Shown here piece by piece: positions 34,141 to 46,070 of a stretch of 64,000 nucleotides of DNA (positions are counted from its first letter, which is position 1; each line of letters starts with the position of its first letter). The stretch is from Pinus tabuliformis. Lineage: Eukaryota; Streptophyta; Pinopsida; Pinales; Pinaceae. Made by a program: the position numbers and the translations under genes. The stretch covers positions 802,805,592 to 802,869,591 of the forward strand of contig CM062805.1 in assembly GCA_031772625.1 (NCBI GenBank), read 5' to 3'. Under the pieces are notes generated by a model, which did no database searches, was not told the DNA's origin, and saw only the letters and a program-made list of their open reading frames with translations.

Positions 34141-37100
34141 TTAGTGTCTCTGTATCTTAATCAGAGTCTCATCAGCTTCAGTATATTTGTAGTAATTTGG
34201 AGGTGCTTCAAAAAGTTGCTTGATCTCATGCTCAATAAAAAACAAAGTCTCCAACTTCTCATAGGGAGTCTGCCTAGATGGGGGCCCTGCTTCCTCTGGA
34301 CTGCTTGCAGATGCTGTTATTTGATTTGTTGCATAATTGTTGACCCTCTTTGCATAATTTTCATGTGATAACAACCTTCCTGCACTAGTTACCAAGCTGG
34401 GAAGACCTCTGTTATGCAATTCAGTGATTTTTGCAATGAATTCATTTACCTCTATCTGCATTTCTTGACATCTTCTGTCCAATGTTTTCACATAGTTCCT
34501 CAAGGTAAGCACCCTCTTTATTAGTAATATGGTATCAGTCCTGTCTCTGATACCCATTCCCGCTAGCTGAAGGCCGGTGCGGTTGTTAAGCACTTGAATC
34601 ATTCTGTAGGCTATTTCAGGCATACTTCCCAATGATGCCCAGGCTCTTTGACCTTCTGCTTTTGCCATGCTTAGGAGATCCATTTGCTCATGGATAGTTT
34701 CAATGGATTGCCATTGTTCTGTAATGGATTGACCAATGTTGGCCCATAGAATCTTCTTGATTTCACTTATAGTTTTGTCCAGAGTAAGCTCTTTTTCTAA
34801 CTCCTTTATCCTTTTTTCAAGATCCCTTACCTCTCTTGTTCTTTCAGCTATATTCTGCTTTGATTTGTCATATTTTTCTTCAAGCGTAGCCAATTTCTCT
34901 TTAGCCACCTTTAGTTCTGCCATCTGTGCTTCAAGAGCCTCTAGTTCTTTCATCATATTTTTCATGTCAAGGCTGGGTACCTATTCTGATGTTGTTGCTG
35001 GTGCTGTCGCTTCTGGAGCTGGTGTTGAGCCTGAAGGGCTTGCCTCTAATGTTTGTCCAGTGGGAGGACCTGCTGAAGTAGTTACAAGAGGCACATCTTC
35101 AATGGTTGTAGATGTCTGTGCTGGCTGAGTTGGTAATTCTCCTTGTTTTGCCTTTAATGCCACCTCCAAGGCACCCTCTGTTTCCACCAATCTCTTATGC
35201 AAGGTCAAAAGTAGAGCCACCACATCTTGATCTTTCTTTTGTTCTGTAACCCCTTCAGTTTGGGGGTGATGGGCAGGTGGTATTTTGATCTGCTTTCTCA
35301 AAGCTGTTATATCCTCATCTTTTTTCTTCATCAATGCCTACACACCCTTAGGATCATTTGGGTCATGTCCTAGCTCTATAATAATTTCTTCCAAGGACTT
35401 GATTCTGTTGTCCTTGGCTTGAGATGAAGCCTTCTCTAATTCTAACTGGGCAGTAGTGTTATGTAGAGAATTCTGCAAGCGGTGTGCTAATAGAGTTTTA
35501 TCAGCCAATGTAGAATAGAGCATCTCCCCTGTTTGCTTGTGTAGCTCGATCTGGTCCATGGGGTGGATGTCTTTGGCAAATACCTCCAAGTTAGTTCTGA
35601 TGTAGTCTGTAGCTGATTGAGGTTGCTTCATAGTAGGCCTAAAATGACTAAGAGTCATTTTTCCTTCTTGAATATCATATGTTGACATGAGCCTTTCTTG
35701 ATTGGTGGGTGCCATTCTGAGCAGCTGGTTATAGAGCTGGTATCTAACCGGCTCATTTCTTGCTTTTATGTCTGTAAACTGCTTCTTGATGCTAGAATCT
35801 ACCTTGGTCCGCTGCCTTGAAGAACTTACTTCTGTTCCTTGTTGCAGTTCTTGCTCTTTCTGCAAGGAGTTGACCGATGTTTCGATGCTAGGAGGGAGCA
35901 TAGTATCAGTTGGTATTTCAGGCATTTCCTCCTCAGAGAAAGGATTAAGTCTTTTCCTTTTCTCACCTTGCTGATCTGTTGAAGTGATAGGAGGAGTCTC
36001 CTCTTGCCTATCTCTTTTCCTCATTCTTTCTTCATTTGCAGGTGTCTGTAAAACTGTAGTTTCAATTGTCACCTCCTGCCTTGGAGGGATCTGCTCTCGG
36101 GTTTGCTGCTCTGTGGAGGCAGGCATTTTAGCCATTTCTTCTTGCTTCTCTACTTGCTGCTCCAAATTGGGAAGTGACTCCTCCTATTGTACTTCTTTGC
36201 CTTTAGCTATATTTGCTGCTTGACCAGTTGCTTTGGCAGATTGCTGGGGAATAGTGGAGGATGAGGCACTTTCTCCAAGATGCCGAGGGGCTGGAGACCA
36301 AACCTATCCAAAATATTCCAAGTCAACAGCTTTTTCTAATTTTTTAATTACTCTTTCTGCTAATTCTTCTTCAGAATAATCCTCCACTAATGTGCCTTCT
36401 TTCCACTCTAGTTGGTTAGCATATTTTTCAATTTGTGGAATGCTAAAGTGATCATAGGTAGCAAGCCTATACTTGATTCTTCTGAGGCTTATGAAATGAT
36501 TAGGGTCATATGGTGCCCAATAGAAGCTTGTTTTCGGCTGGAGGCTTTTTAGGATCTTGTATGCTTCTCCCCAAGCTTCTTCCCTCTTATTAAAGATGAA
36601 TGGACCCAGTTGGTGTTTAATTTTCAGCTATGCTTTCTTATTTCTTCTATGAACATGGATCATGTCTGCATTTCCGGATTGCCGGAAGTATTCTAATGCA
36701 AAAAGTCTCATGGGAACGTACTTTGGCAGTTTGTAGGGGGCTAGCTCATAGCCATATACTCTAATTACTGTGTGGTCTTGGTAGAAGTACCAATCTCCAA
36801 TGCTATAATTCTTTGAAAGCTGGAGGATCTTCTGCATTTCATCGGTGAGCTTAGGAGGAGGAGAACTCGGCAGTAGGGACAAGGCTGGATGGATGAACAG
36901 ATCAATGAACTCACAATAGTTGTATGGAGAGCAAGAGATATGGTGACAAACTGGTGTCTAGAATACCACTGATCTCGTGTTTCCTTTTGCATCCAACTTT
37001 TTTAAGAAAATAGGGAAACTGTCAGGCTGATAGTATAATATCAAATGATATATATAGGATGTGTATTTGAATACCCTCTCTCTCTCCAAATTCATGAATT

Positions 37101-37776
37101 GCTCATGAATTTTGTCAGCAATGAATGTGGCATAATCATACTGGACAGCTGGGGGCTGTCCTGGAGTGAGCATGGATAACATTACCAAGATTGTTTCATC
37201 CACAAACTCATTGGTATTGAATCCTAAAATGCAGTATATCATATCCACTAGCAGTCTCCCTGTTTCATTGAACCAGACATGTAGATAAGGAGGAGGTTGT
37301 CGGGGCTGATATTCTGGCCGCATGAACAACTGGCCAATCCTTGTGACCTCTGAGCTGGGCAGCTTGGCACCTTGTTTGAGCAGAAAATTCATAGAAAGGG
37401 GCACCAGAGGTTTAGTTGGCTCAAAGCTTAGGATCTCATTTATGGATGGAGGAGTGATGTGAAATAAAATGGTCCCAGATGGACCCAAAACTACTCTTTG
37501 AGAGGGTTCATAGTGTTCACAACACTGATGAATCAAGTCTAGGAATACATTCACTTGTGGAAGATAATAGATGGGCAAGTTGGACTCCCAGATACCTATG
37601 TCATCAGCGGCACTTATGTGTTTCTTCTTCAGGTCACAAATGGTTTCTATGTGATATTTGTTACTTATCTCAACTGTTTCTTTGATTTGATAATCCCAGT
37701 CAGCAAGGGCCAACCATTCCAGGTTCTTATGTGGGGCATTCAGGGGTTCAATATTCAATGCCACAGGGGTCTCCAT
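34141..37776 (-). pseudogene. LTR-encoded 1,211-codon coiled-coil protein, copy in 5' LTR
   Basis: One reading frame from ATG 37,776 to TAA 34,141 with no frameshift, broken only by six stops (36,958; 36,628; 36,304; 36,184; 35,338; 34,981), all TAG. N-terminal about 400 residues: a globular region with VVLGPSGTILFHITPPSINE and PPYLHVWFNETGRLL motifs, possibly akin to plant transposon-associated domains, but not recognised with confidence. Middle: Q/E-rich with a basic RMRKRDRQEE cluster. C-terminal from about residue 938: a strong heptad coiled coil (KVAKEKLATLEEKYDKSKQN). It lies in sense with the element, downstream of the LTR TATA. Conservation between LTRs shows it was in the element when it inserted. 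Confidence 0.85.
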
Positions 37777-38136
37777 TGCTTAGTTCTCACTTGGAGTTGA
37801 ATTTGTGCTTTGGTTTAGCAAAACTGGCAGTGAACAGTGAATTATAGTCCATGGGATGAATTGCAGAGATGAGAATGAAGGTGAATTTGGCTAACAAGGA
37901 GCAACAACTTGTTGAGAGGGTGAAAGTAGCCAATGCTGGGAGTGAGTGCTGCCTTTTTAGTGGACTTTGTCTGCTAATGGTTTTAAGTCGCAAACGCGCA
38001 GGAAGCTGTGGGAAGTGGGCGAAATTTGAACAATGGAAGCCCTTTCACATGAACTTGGGGCCAAACTGGCAGATGGAGGGTCTTAGCATCCAGGAATTTG
38101 AGTAGTTATTATGCTTTTTTCTGTTTGTCTCTTTTT

Positions 38137-38146
38137 TTTATATACT
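38137..38146 (-). promoter_or_regulatory. Putative TATA box of element A 5' LTR, next to B insertion
   Basis: The minus strand reads TATATAAAAA. Element B sits about 25 bp upstream in the direction of transcription and separates this site from the rest of U3 (46,071-47,947). Confidence 0.45.
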
Positions 38147-38172
38147 GCAGAGAACTCAGAAGACCAGGGTAC

Positions 38173-39216
38173 TGTTGTTGGGAAAAGTATCTATTCAGAA
38201 CGCCCCTATCCCACTCTAAGGTGTGATAGTGCCTTAGCAACAAACAAGGAAAACTATTTTTGTATTCTTCTTTATGAAATGTAAACGAAGAGGAAGGATG
38301 TAACTAACCTGTGTCTTTCGCTAGTTTGTTGATCCACTCGCTCTCCTCTTTGTTCGCTTCCCGTTGTCTGCTCCCTCACTGGTCCAGCTTCACCAAGTTC
38401 CTGCAAGATCACAGAAGAAGAAAACTACACAAAAGACATAGATTTACATTCATAACTAGCTTAGGATCAGATTTAAGCTAAACATGAAAATATAACAAAG
38501 CATCATTGATATACAAGCATATAGGAGAAACTCAAATAATTTTATTGATATGATAAGAAAGTCCAATAAGAGATACAACCAAGTGAGTCCCGATCCAGCA
38601 TCTACCTCCCAGCAAAGGAATCCCTTCCTCACCTCCAACAAAGCATAAATCACCCAATGCACTAATCTCAATCTCAAACCAACAACAATTCTCTGTAAAG
38701 TACAAAATTCCAGCCTCTGGATCTCTGGGATGAGGGATCTATATATAGATGTAAGCAGAGAGGATGAGTCCGCTTATGTTTTGACTTTTGGCTTCTCTCT
38801 GTTAGTTCTTGCTTCCACTTGGAGGCTGAGAGCCTCCTACTCATCCTTGGTCGAACTCAGTGAGGCAAGTGTCATTGAGGAAGATTTTGGAAGCTTCCAT
38901 TGTCTGTACACCTCGTGGAATGACACTGCCATTTGGAATTTCTCGCTCAGCGCACCCTGGTAGTTCATTTAGGTGCATTGCAACGCACCTAGCTAGTGTA
39001 CTGGGGTACATTGCAACGCAGGCAGCTAGTAGAGCATCTGAATTGATCCTAATTTGACTAGTTTTGAGCAGTTTTTGGTGGAGAACTTCTGGGAGAAGCT
39101 ATCATTGGTTGACCTTGTTCCTTTAGGGGCAAGAACAACTCTTTTAGGGACTTTGGATCCCTTGGATTATGGACATTTCATGCTCAAAGCTGTAAGGCAC
39201 AAAAATTTCTATAACA
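38173..39216 (-). repeat. Element B 3' LTR
   Basis: On the plus strand it begins TGTTGTTGGG and ends TCTATAACA. A palindromic TATA-like CTATATATAG (about 38,739-38,748) is a candidate promoter on the minus strand. A short hairpin AGGTGC/GCACCT lies near 38,972-38,992. Confidence 0.92.
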
Positions 39217-40387
39217 GTTGCCCCCTAAAGTATGAGGCCGTTTATCGGGTGAAATGCTTTATTAGGAGGATCCGAAGTTCTTTCAATGCTGGGAGGAGAC
39301 CTGTAATAAGATACAATACAATACATTATTTTTCATACTGTTTTCATGATCTAGCTGAGGCGGGCATTCCCATGCTCAGCTTTATAAATTCATTTTTATG
39401 TACATAGGATAGACAATCGTCTGATGGTAGACTGATGATTCTGATGAAATCATCATCCTTTTGGTAGGATGATTATCTGTGCTGCAATGCTGTACATGTC
39501 AATGTCTTTATTTTTCCTGAATATATATCGCAGCCCAGATGGATGAAACTAGATCCGGGGTCTTCAATCACGTCCAATCTTCACTCTAAGTACAAGTTGA
39601 TCCATGTGAGAAATGTTCTGAAGTCGAACATGGAAAGACATCGCTTGATTACCAGTCAATGATGTAAACTGTTAACAAGCGCGAGAGGAATCACCGATAA
39701 TGATAATGACCCTCAAGGTACTGCAGTACAATTCACGTGGTGTGAATAAAGGACTTGGTGTCGAACACCACGCAAAATCTTTCAGTTGAAGGTCATTGAT
39801 GTATACCTGTCGCTGGAAGTGAGAAACTTGCCATTGAGGCATGCAAGCTTCAAAGTACTGAAGGGGGTGTTCCTAGATCAACTTCTTGGATAATGAGCTG
39901 ATGTCGACAAGAAGCGATCCATCAAAGGAGGGCCTTGATGTATCCCACATCAGTGACATGGAATGGAGCAAATGATTTTGATGGAGGTGAAAACGATCTG
40001 ATGATATATGGTTCAGGGTGGCGGTCATGAAAGAATGAAGTATAATGTATGGTAGTGGATGGGACACGGGTGACTTCTCTGGATGACTTCTCTTGAACAT
40101 ATTAGCGAAACTTATATGATGGATTGGTAGCATTTACCCCAAAGGTGGATGGTATGGCGAGACCATGGTGATGTGACCGGTGAATGAAACAACCCAACCC
40201 GACTCAGGCACGGAGTGGAAGTGTCATGTTCAAGAGCGACTTGCTACCAATAAAGGTTCTTTGAGTTTCTTCCCAATTTTTCCCCAGTCATTGCTGACCA
40301 GTACCTCTTTATTTTTGTCAAGCTTGAGGACGATAACATATGCTTGTTCTATAATTTTCCCTTCGGGCAAACCCATCGCTATGTTTT
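39217..40387 (-). other. Element B 3' untranslated region next to LTR
   Basis: Starts with the polypurine tract (minus strand TTTAGGGGGCAAC). No ORF is supported. It matches element C at 58,495-59,670 throughout, so it is part of the family, and it leads into the stem-loop array. Confidence 0.7.
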
Positions 40388-41177
40388 AACGAGCCTAGCG
40401 ATAATGAAACTCGTTCTAGTCTAAAGACAAGTTTGTGGCTATTAATGTTTTTTAACGAGTTTAACGACAAAGATAACTCGGTCCTTTTCCTTTTTAGGGA
40501 GTCTGAAAAGGTACGTAAAGATAACTCCAGAAGTCCTTTTTATTCATCTAATCCCTTAAGTCCGAAAAAGTATAAAACAATACAGAAGGGATGAATTTTT
40601 GATAGTTTTAACGAGCCGAACAAAACAAGCGCTCGATCTTTTTTTGCAATAATCCCTCAGGTCCAAAAAGATTAAAATCTAGAGGAGGGATAGCACTTCC
40701 GGTCGCTTTAACGAGCTAGAATTCCAAAACTCGGCAATCTTTTCATATTTTACGAGTCAGATGAAAAGAGCTTAAAGAAGACTCGTCTTTTGAGGAACGA
40801 GTGATAAAACGGGTAGCAGCTGATTCCAGGTAAGGGTTGGAATTTTCCAATCACGGCAGTGTCACAAGGATGGCTAGTGAAATCACTCTTCGCAACTATT
40901 CCTCAAAATGGGTAAACAATCAAATGGAGGTGAATGATCGGCCAATGGAAAAGTGGAGGTGACAGTGCAAACACGACCAAGGCTTTAATGGCTAATAATG
41001 TTACATTCACGGTGGTTATTTACCGGAGGATAGTTCATTTTTTAATGAGCTTAAACGCGGGTTGAAACACTTGCTCGATCTTGTGTTTATTTTTTAACGA
41101 GCATGAACTATGTGCCAAAACTGCTCGATCTTATGTTTATTTTTTAACGAGCATGAACTATGTGCTAAAATTGCTCG
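40388..41177 (-). repeat. Stem-loop array in element B 3' untranslated region
   Basis: About ten or more successive short hairpins, each a 5-8 bp stem with a 12-30 nt A-rich loop. Clear pairs on the plus strand: AACGAG/CTCGTT (40,388/40,410), GGAGT/ACTCC (40,498/40,523), ACGAGTC/GACTCGT (40,752/40,780), CGAGCA/TGCTCG (41,098/41,122) and again (41,148/41,172). Others pair ATCCC with GGGAT. Many are introduced by TTTTAACGAGC or contain CTGAAAAG. Element C carries the same array at 59,672-60,400. A few similar hairpins lie upstream of Gag (43,390-43,520). Confidence 0.7.
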
Positions 41178-41727
41178 ATTAATCCAGTCATATGATAAGA
41201 ATGTCTCATTGAAGATGCCATTTTTTATGGAGCTTTCACCTTACAAAGCTTTGCCCCAGAATCCTTTCTTTATGCAAGTTCGGAAACGACTAATCCTACG
41301 AGTTTAAAGGGTTAGAGGTCCTAAAAATTTAAAAAAATAAATAGCCGTCCCTTGCTTGCACTCCAAAAGGTTTGTATGCCCCCAGGTATAAAATACGATT
41401 TCAAGGTTACCCCTCAATTTGCAGATAAAACATTTGTTCTACCAGGAAAGGCCTACCTCTTTCAAGTTACCAACGATTGTCTCATTTGCGCATCAAACAA
41501 AACACTTCTTCGGCGATGTCTACCGGGATAGACAAAGGTGAGTTACAATGAGCGCCAAACACATAACTTTGAAAAAAGAATCTTATTCTAGAACAACCCC
41601 TCTTCCAATCACGGACGGGGTACGGACTAGTCATATTCTCCCGCGGAAACCTACCCTATACCCAAAGTTTTGCTACCGAAGCAGACCAGGACGCATGCCC
41701 CCTGGGTTCGAGTCATATCCTTCTGAA
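41178..41727 (-). other. Element B spacer between Gag-protease stop and stem-loop array
   Basis: No gene supported. It has no counterpart in element C, whose match to B ends at the stem-loop array. Confidence 0.5.
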
Positions 41728-43215
41728 TCACTCGCGCTCATCGGGAGGACGGACCGTGGGTTGAGACATTTCTTGCGTGAAGAGACCATTTAGGGATGGT
41801 ATATGACTATTTGCGATGCTTGATCCGGGAAATGAAAGCTGGTCCACGAGCTTGACCACTCTTCCTTCGTGCGGAAAACACATTACTCTAAAGAGTGAGG
41901 AGACGATGGCTCCCATGCAATAAATATAGTCTCGTCCAAGGAGTAGGTTATAATCCAAGGGTCCTTGAACGACCATCACGTTCATTTGAACGGTCTTCCC
42001 TTTCAATGTGATAGGCACATTGGGGAGGATCCCTAAAGGTCGACTGGTTCCTTTATCAAAGCTTGTCAGATTTCTCATTTCAGGCAAAAGCGATGGCGAA
42101 CCAAGCGCTTTCCAAGCAATAGAGGAAAGGATACTCACAGATGCCCCTTCATCTATGATGGTGCCAGCCATGACCATTCTGTATATTTGAACGATAATTC
42201 GGAATGGTATGCTTGCTGGAAAACAGGGTCTGCCTAGTTGGTTCCAGTCGAAGGATACAACTAGGTTGCTTGGTGGTGGGACCGAGTAGACGGCCGGGTA
42301 TCGCTCTGACGAACTTCCTTCCTGCGATAAAGGAATGGGTGGATTTCCCCCGTGTTCGTCGGAGTCTGTGTTGATGAAGAGAATTTGGATGGTGTCATCT
42401 TTATCCTCTTCAGTGACTGTATCATTCGAAGATAATTCCTCTGAAGGCAAAACCGGGTCGACTGCCGCCTTGACCTTTTGACTTTCATCGGGTATGGATT
42501 CAGTAGGTTCATCTTCAATGATAGGCGCTTCAGCTGACCACTTGAGCGGGCCAGCTGGATTCTCAACTAACGAAGGACTCGGCAAGAGTTTTTTATATCC
42601 AGGAGGAAGTCGTAACGGTGAAACCGGACGATCTTCCAAGACTCTTTTAGCCTCGTCTAAGAAGGGACAACGGTGGAGGGCATGGTCGCCTTCGCACAGT
42701 CTACAGGGAGGTCTAGCCCTCCCTTTTTGTCCTGGAACTTCACTTTCGCTAGTTGACGGTGTGCTTTCAACATGGCCATCAGAGGTTGACGAAACTGGAT
42801 TGTGCAAATGAGGAGACCAGTCCCTTAGTATCCAAGGGATGCAAGGATAATCTCTGTGAAAGTGGTCTCCCTTACAAATGACACATGGCGATTTAGGCCT
42901 GGTCGGTGTTGTGTGTGGATTTTCATTAGACGACACTTGTTTTCCCTTATTTGCCTTTGGCTCCTTCTTCTTTTTCTCTTTCTTCTTCTTTTCCTTCTTC
43001 TCCTTAGGAACTTGGTCTTTAGCTTTACCAGTCCCGTCAAGCGAAGAGGAAGGAAGAGAGGAAGAATTAGAGGAAGTAGAAGGTTGATGGGAAACTCTGG
43101 ACTCGCCTAACTGCTGATTCGACTGTTCAGGAATAGTGGTGTTCTGAACGACATTGGTTGAGAAGAGCCAGACTGGCAAGCCAATTGTCAGTCCTGGAAG
43201 CGACAATGTGGCCAT
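41728..43215 (-). CDS. Element B Gag-protease ORF, 495 codons, open
   Basis: An intact frame. Ser-rich N-terminus, a Lys/Glu block (residues about 70-90), then two zinc-knuckle-like motifs, CVICKGDHFHRDYPC (111-125) and CRLCEGDHALHRCP (171-184), an acidic middle, and a retropepsin domain with ATIDEGAS-type active site (D355-E-G-A, where D-S/T-G-A is usual) and LLGRDY near 429. There is no typical Gag core, so it may be only the nucleocapsid-protease part. The E in place of S/T suggests an impaired protease. Nucleic-acid binding is inferred from the knuckles. Confidence 0.8.
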   Translation of the reverse strand: MATLSLPGLTIGLPVWLFSTNVVQNTTIPEQSNQQLGESRVSHQPSTSSNSSSLPSSSLDGTGKAKDQVPKEKKEKKKKEKKKKEPKANKGKQVSSNENPHTTPTRPKSPCVICKGDHFHRDYPCIPWILRDWSPHLHNPVSSTSDGHVESTPSTSESEVPGQKGRARPPCRLCEGDHALHRCPFLDEAKRVLEDRPVSPLRLPPGYKKLLPSPSLVENPAGPLKWSAEAPIIEDEPTESIPDESQKVKAAVDPVLPSEELSSNDTVTEEDKDDTIQILFINTDSDEHGGNPPIPLSQEGSSSERYPAVYSVPPPSNLVVSFDWNQLGRPCFPASIPFRIIVQIYRMVMAGTIIDEGASVSILSSIAWKALGSPSLLPEMRNLTSFDKGTSRPLGILPNVPITLKGKTVQMNVMVVQGPLDYNLLLGRDYIYCMGAIVSSLFRVMCFPHEGRVVKLVDQLSFPGSSIANSHIPSLNGLFTQEMSQPTVRPPDERE

Positions 43216-45022
43216 ATGGGGCGTACCAACATCTCCCCAAGAGGAGAAGGGACTAGGATTTCCACCAAGGGGAATTCCTTGGTTGGTAGGCTCGATTTTC
43301 TCAACCTAAAGATCAACGCAGGAAAAAGGGTATGAATATTCCGTTTAAAATAAATTTTAACGACGCTTGGACACAACTTTCTTTTTCAATTTTAAAGAGT
43401 CGAGAAAAAGCAAAAGATGACTCTAGTCTCCTTCGATTTTTAATGAGCCTGAAGTGACAAGTGCTCAGATGGACCTTTCCCGTTAAGGAGTCTGAAAAGG
43501 AACGAATGGGACTGCTCTAGAGTTCTAGGTAGAGGGTGTGCCAAACCAATCGCAAAACCGCAAAATACTTTTTAGGGTACGGGCGGTCAATCTTCCCGAA
43601 TGTTGTGTTCAGTGCATTGCGATCAGTAGGGCGGCCGACACGGCTTCCTATGGATAAAGTTTTTATGCCTATAGGGGTCTCCCAATATATACTCGACGGT
43701 ACGTGGGAGCACAATTCGTACTGGCACTTATCGTCTCTCAGGAGGAATCACCCAACCATCAGTGAGGCGAACAATGACCAGGTTTTACGATGCCGGAACA
43801 CGTCTCTATCCTAGACCTCTATGTTGTGCGTTAAGTTACAAAGCGTTGTTAAGTTAATTAAATTTATTTTAGGTTGATATTTCTTAGAAGTTTGCCTTTT
43901 TGGATCACCACGAGATGTAGATACAATTCCTAAATGCAGTCTAAAGATGATAAGAAAGCTTTTATCTCTTTTCAACAATGAAAATCCTAGCTACAAGGGG
44001 AAAAGAAAGACACAATCATTTCTCAAAGAGCATAGAGCACACTGTAAATGCACTTTTCCTAAATCAATCCATACAAACTGTCAGAATGAAAATGCACATA
44101 TGCATGTATTTGTTTTCACTTTCTTAATATTGATGCCTAAAAAGAAAGTTGTTGTACAAATTTGAATTCGATTTCAAGTGAAAAACACAAACAAGCTTCT
44201 TTTTCGAAATCAAAAAGACGATTACGACACTTTATGATTTTGAAGTAAACACTTGTTTCGACACTAGAAATTCATAAATTCAAACCAAAAGACAAAAGTA
44301 AAAGTGTAATCAACTGTCAACAGCAAACAAACTTACTCCTAAGATCAAACGACACTTACGACAGGTCTAGATCTAAGGGCGACAGTATGACTAGTTTACT
44401 TTTGTAATGGGAAACTGCAAATGATGTAACAAATACACAAAAACAAATACAGTTTCTTTTATACAACTGAGGCAGAATTAAGGCAAAGAAAACGGGTTTT
44501 CAGATAGGTACACACACTGATAACAGGCTACAAAAATCAGAGATAAAACTGAACAAAAAGAAGCAAAGAACCACAGCTGCACAGGGCAAAGGCTGATCAG
44601 CGCACCTGTTGCACAGAGAAACTGAATTGCAGCGCAGGTAGCCCTCTCGGGACCTGTGTTGAAATGCAGAGTCTCTTCATAGAGCCTGCGCTGAAGCAGA
44701 AATGAGAATTGTCTCTGGGTTTTGGGTCACGGTTTGCAGTTTAATCTACGGTTTTTGGCCGGATAAAAGCTATCAATAAGGTACAATTAGAGGGATGATT
44801 TAAAGGAGGACTAAGAGCTATCACAAAGGGCAATTAGAGAATTTGTGGATCATTTGTTCAGATCATAAACAGGCCCAGTGAATGGACTAGAGTAGCAGAT
44901 CTCTACTTTGTATTTGTAAATGGCAAATGCAGTTCGATTCGCCACTCCTAAGTTTATGAGAAGAACAACAATAGAAACACAAATAAAATAACTAGATACA
45001 CTCCCCAGCGGAGTCGCCAATT
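43216..45022 (-). other. Element B leader with primer-binding site
   Basis: 1.8 kb between the 5' LTR and the ORF. The minus strand at 45,003-45,020 reads TGGCGACTCCGCTGGGGA, directly by the LTR. Hairpins like those in the 3' array occur at about 43,390-43,520 (AGAGTC/GACTCT; TGAGC/GCTCA). No other ORF is supported. Confidence 0.75.
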
Positions 45023-46065
45023 TGTTGTTGGGAAAGTATCTATTCAGAATGCCCCTATCCCACTCTAAGGTGTGATAGTGCCTTAGCAACAAACAAGGAA
45101 AACTATTTTCGTATTCTTCTTTATGAAATGTAAACGAAGAGGAAGGATGTAACTAACCTGTGTCTTTCGCTAGTTTGTTGATCCACTCGCTCTCCTCTTT
45201 GTTCTCTTCCTGCTGTCTGCTCCCTCACTGGTCCAGCTTCACCAAGTTCCTGCAAGATCACAGAAGAAGAAAACTACACAAAAGACATAGATTTACATTC
45301 ATAACTAGCTTAGGATCAGATTTAAGATAAACATGCAAATATAACAAAGCATCATTGATATACAAGCATATAGGAGAAACTCAAATAATTTTATTGATAT
45401 GATAAGAAAGTCCAAGAGGAGATACAACCAAGTGAGTCCCGATCCAACATCTACCTCCCAGCAAAGGAATCCCTTCCTCACCTCCAACAAAGCATAAATC
45501 ACCCAATGCACTAATCTCAATCTCAAACCAACAACAATTCTCTGCAAAGTACAAAATTCCAGCCTCTGGATCTCTGGGATGAGGGATCCATATATAGATG
45601 TAAGCAGAGATGATGAGTCAGCTTATGTTTTGACTTGTGGCTTCTCTCTGTCAGTTCTTGCTTCCACTTGGAGGCTGAGAGCCTCTTACTCATCCTTGGT
45701 CGAACTCAGTGAGGCAAGTGTCATTGAGGAAGATTCTGGAAGCTTCCATTGTCTGTACACCTCGCGGAATGACACTGCCATTTGGCATTTCTCGCTCAGC
45801 GCACCCTGGTAGTGCATTTAGGTGCGTTGCAACGCACCTAGCTAGTGTACTGGGGTGCATTACAACGCAGGCAGCTAGTAGAGCATCTGAATTGATCCTG
45901 ATTTGACTAGTTTTGAGCAGTTTTTGGTGGAGAACGTCTGGGAGAAGCTGTCATTGGTTGACCTTGTTCCTTTAGGGGCAGGAACAACTCTTTTAGGGAC
46001 TTTGGATCCCTTGGATTATGGACATTTCATGCTCAAAGCTGTAAGGCACAAAAATGTCTATAACA
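45023..46065 (-). repeat. Element B 5' LTR
   Basis: 1,043 bp, partner of 38,173-39,216; one single-base indel and few substitutions. Followed by GGTAC (46,066-46,070), the second TSD copy. Confidence 0.92.
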
Positions 46066-46070
46066 GGTAC

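Larger units (their letters stand above)
32943..38172 (-). repeat. Element A 5' LTR, part 1
   Basis: Matches 19,179-24,350 throughout. It is split from the rest of the LTR by element B; the last five bases, GGTAC (38,168-38,172), are B's TSD. It contains the better-preserved LTR gene. Confidence 0.92.
38173..46065 (-). mobile_element. Element B: non-autonomous gypsy-like element (Gag-protease only)
   Basis: 7,893 bp. LTRs 38,173-39,216 (1,044 bp) and 45,023-46,065 (1,043 bp), TG...CA, TSD GGTAC (38,168-38,172 and 46,066-46,070). Minus orientation is shown by the primer-binding site at 45,003-45,020 and the polypurine tract TTTAGGGGGCAAC at 39,217-39,229. The only ORF is Gag-protease (41,728-43,215); there is no RT, RNase H or integrase. 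The LTRs differ at about 11 of 450 bp (about 2.5%). It would have depended on another element's enzymes, perhaps a Tat-like one sharing the same primer-binding site, such as A. Confidence 0.93.

Noticed and set aside
34141-37776. Amber read-through or recoding, because all stops are TAG
   Set aside because: The other LTR mostly has sense codons at the same places, so the stops are private mutations; CAG-to-TAG deamination explains them.
42856-43110. Plus-strand hydrophobic ORF as a membrane protein
   Set aside because: It is the reverse strand of the lysine-rich block of the B Gag-protease frame; AAG/AAA codons read backwards give F and L.
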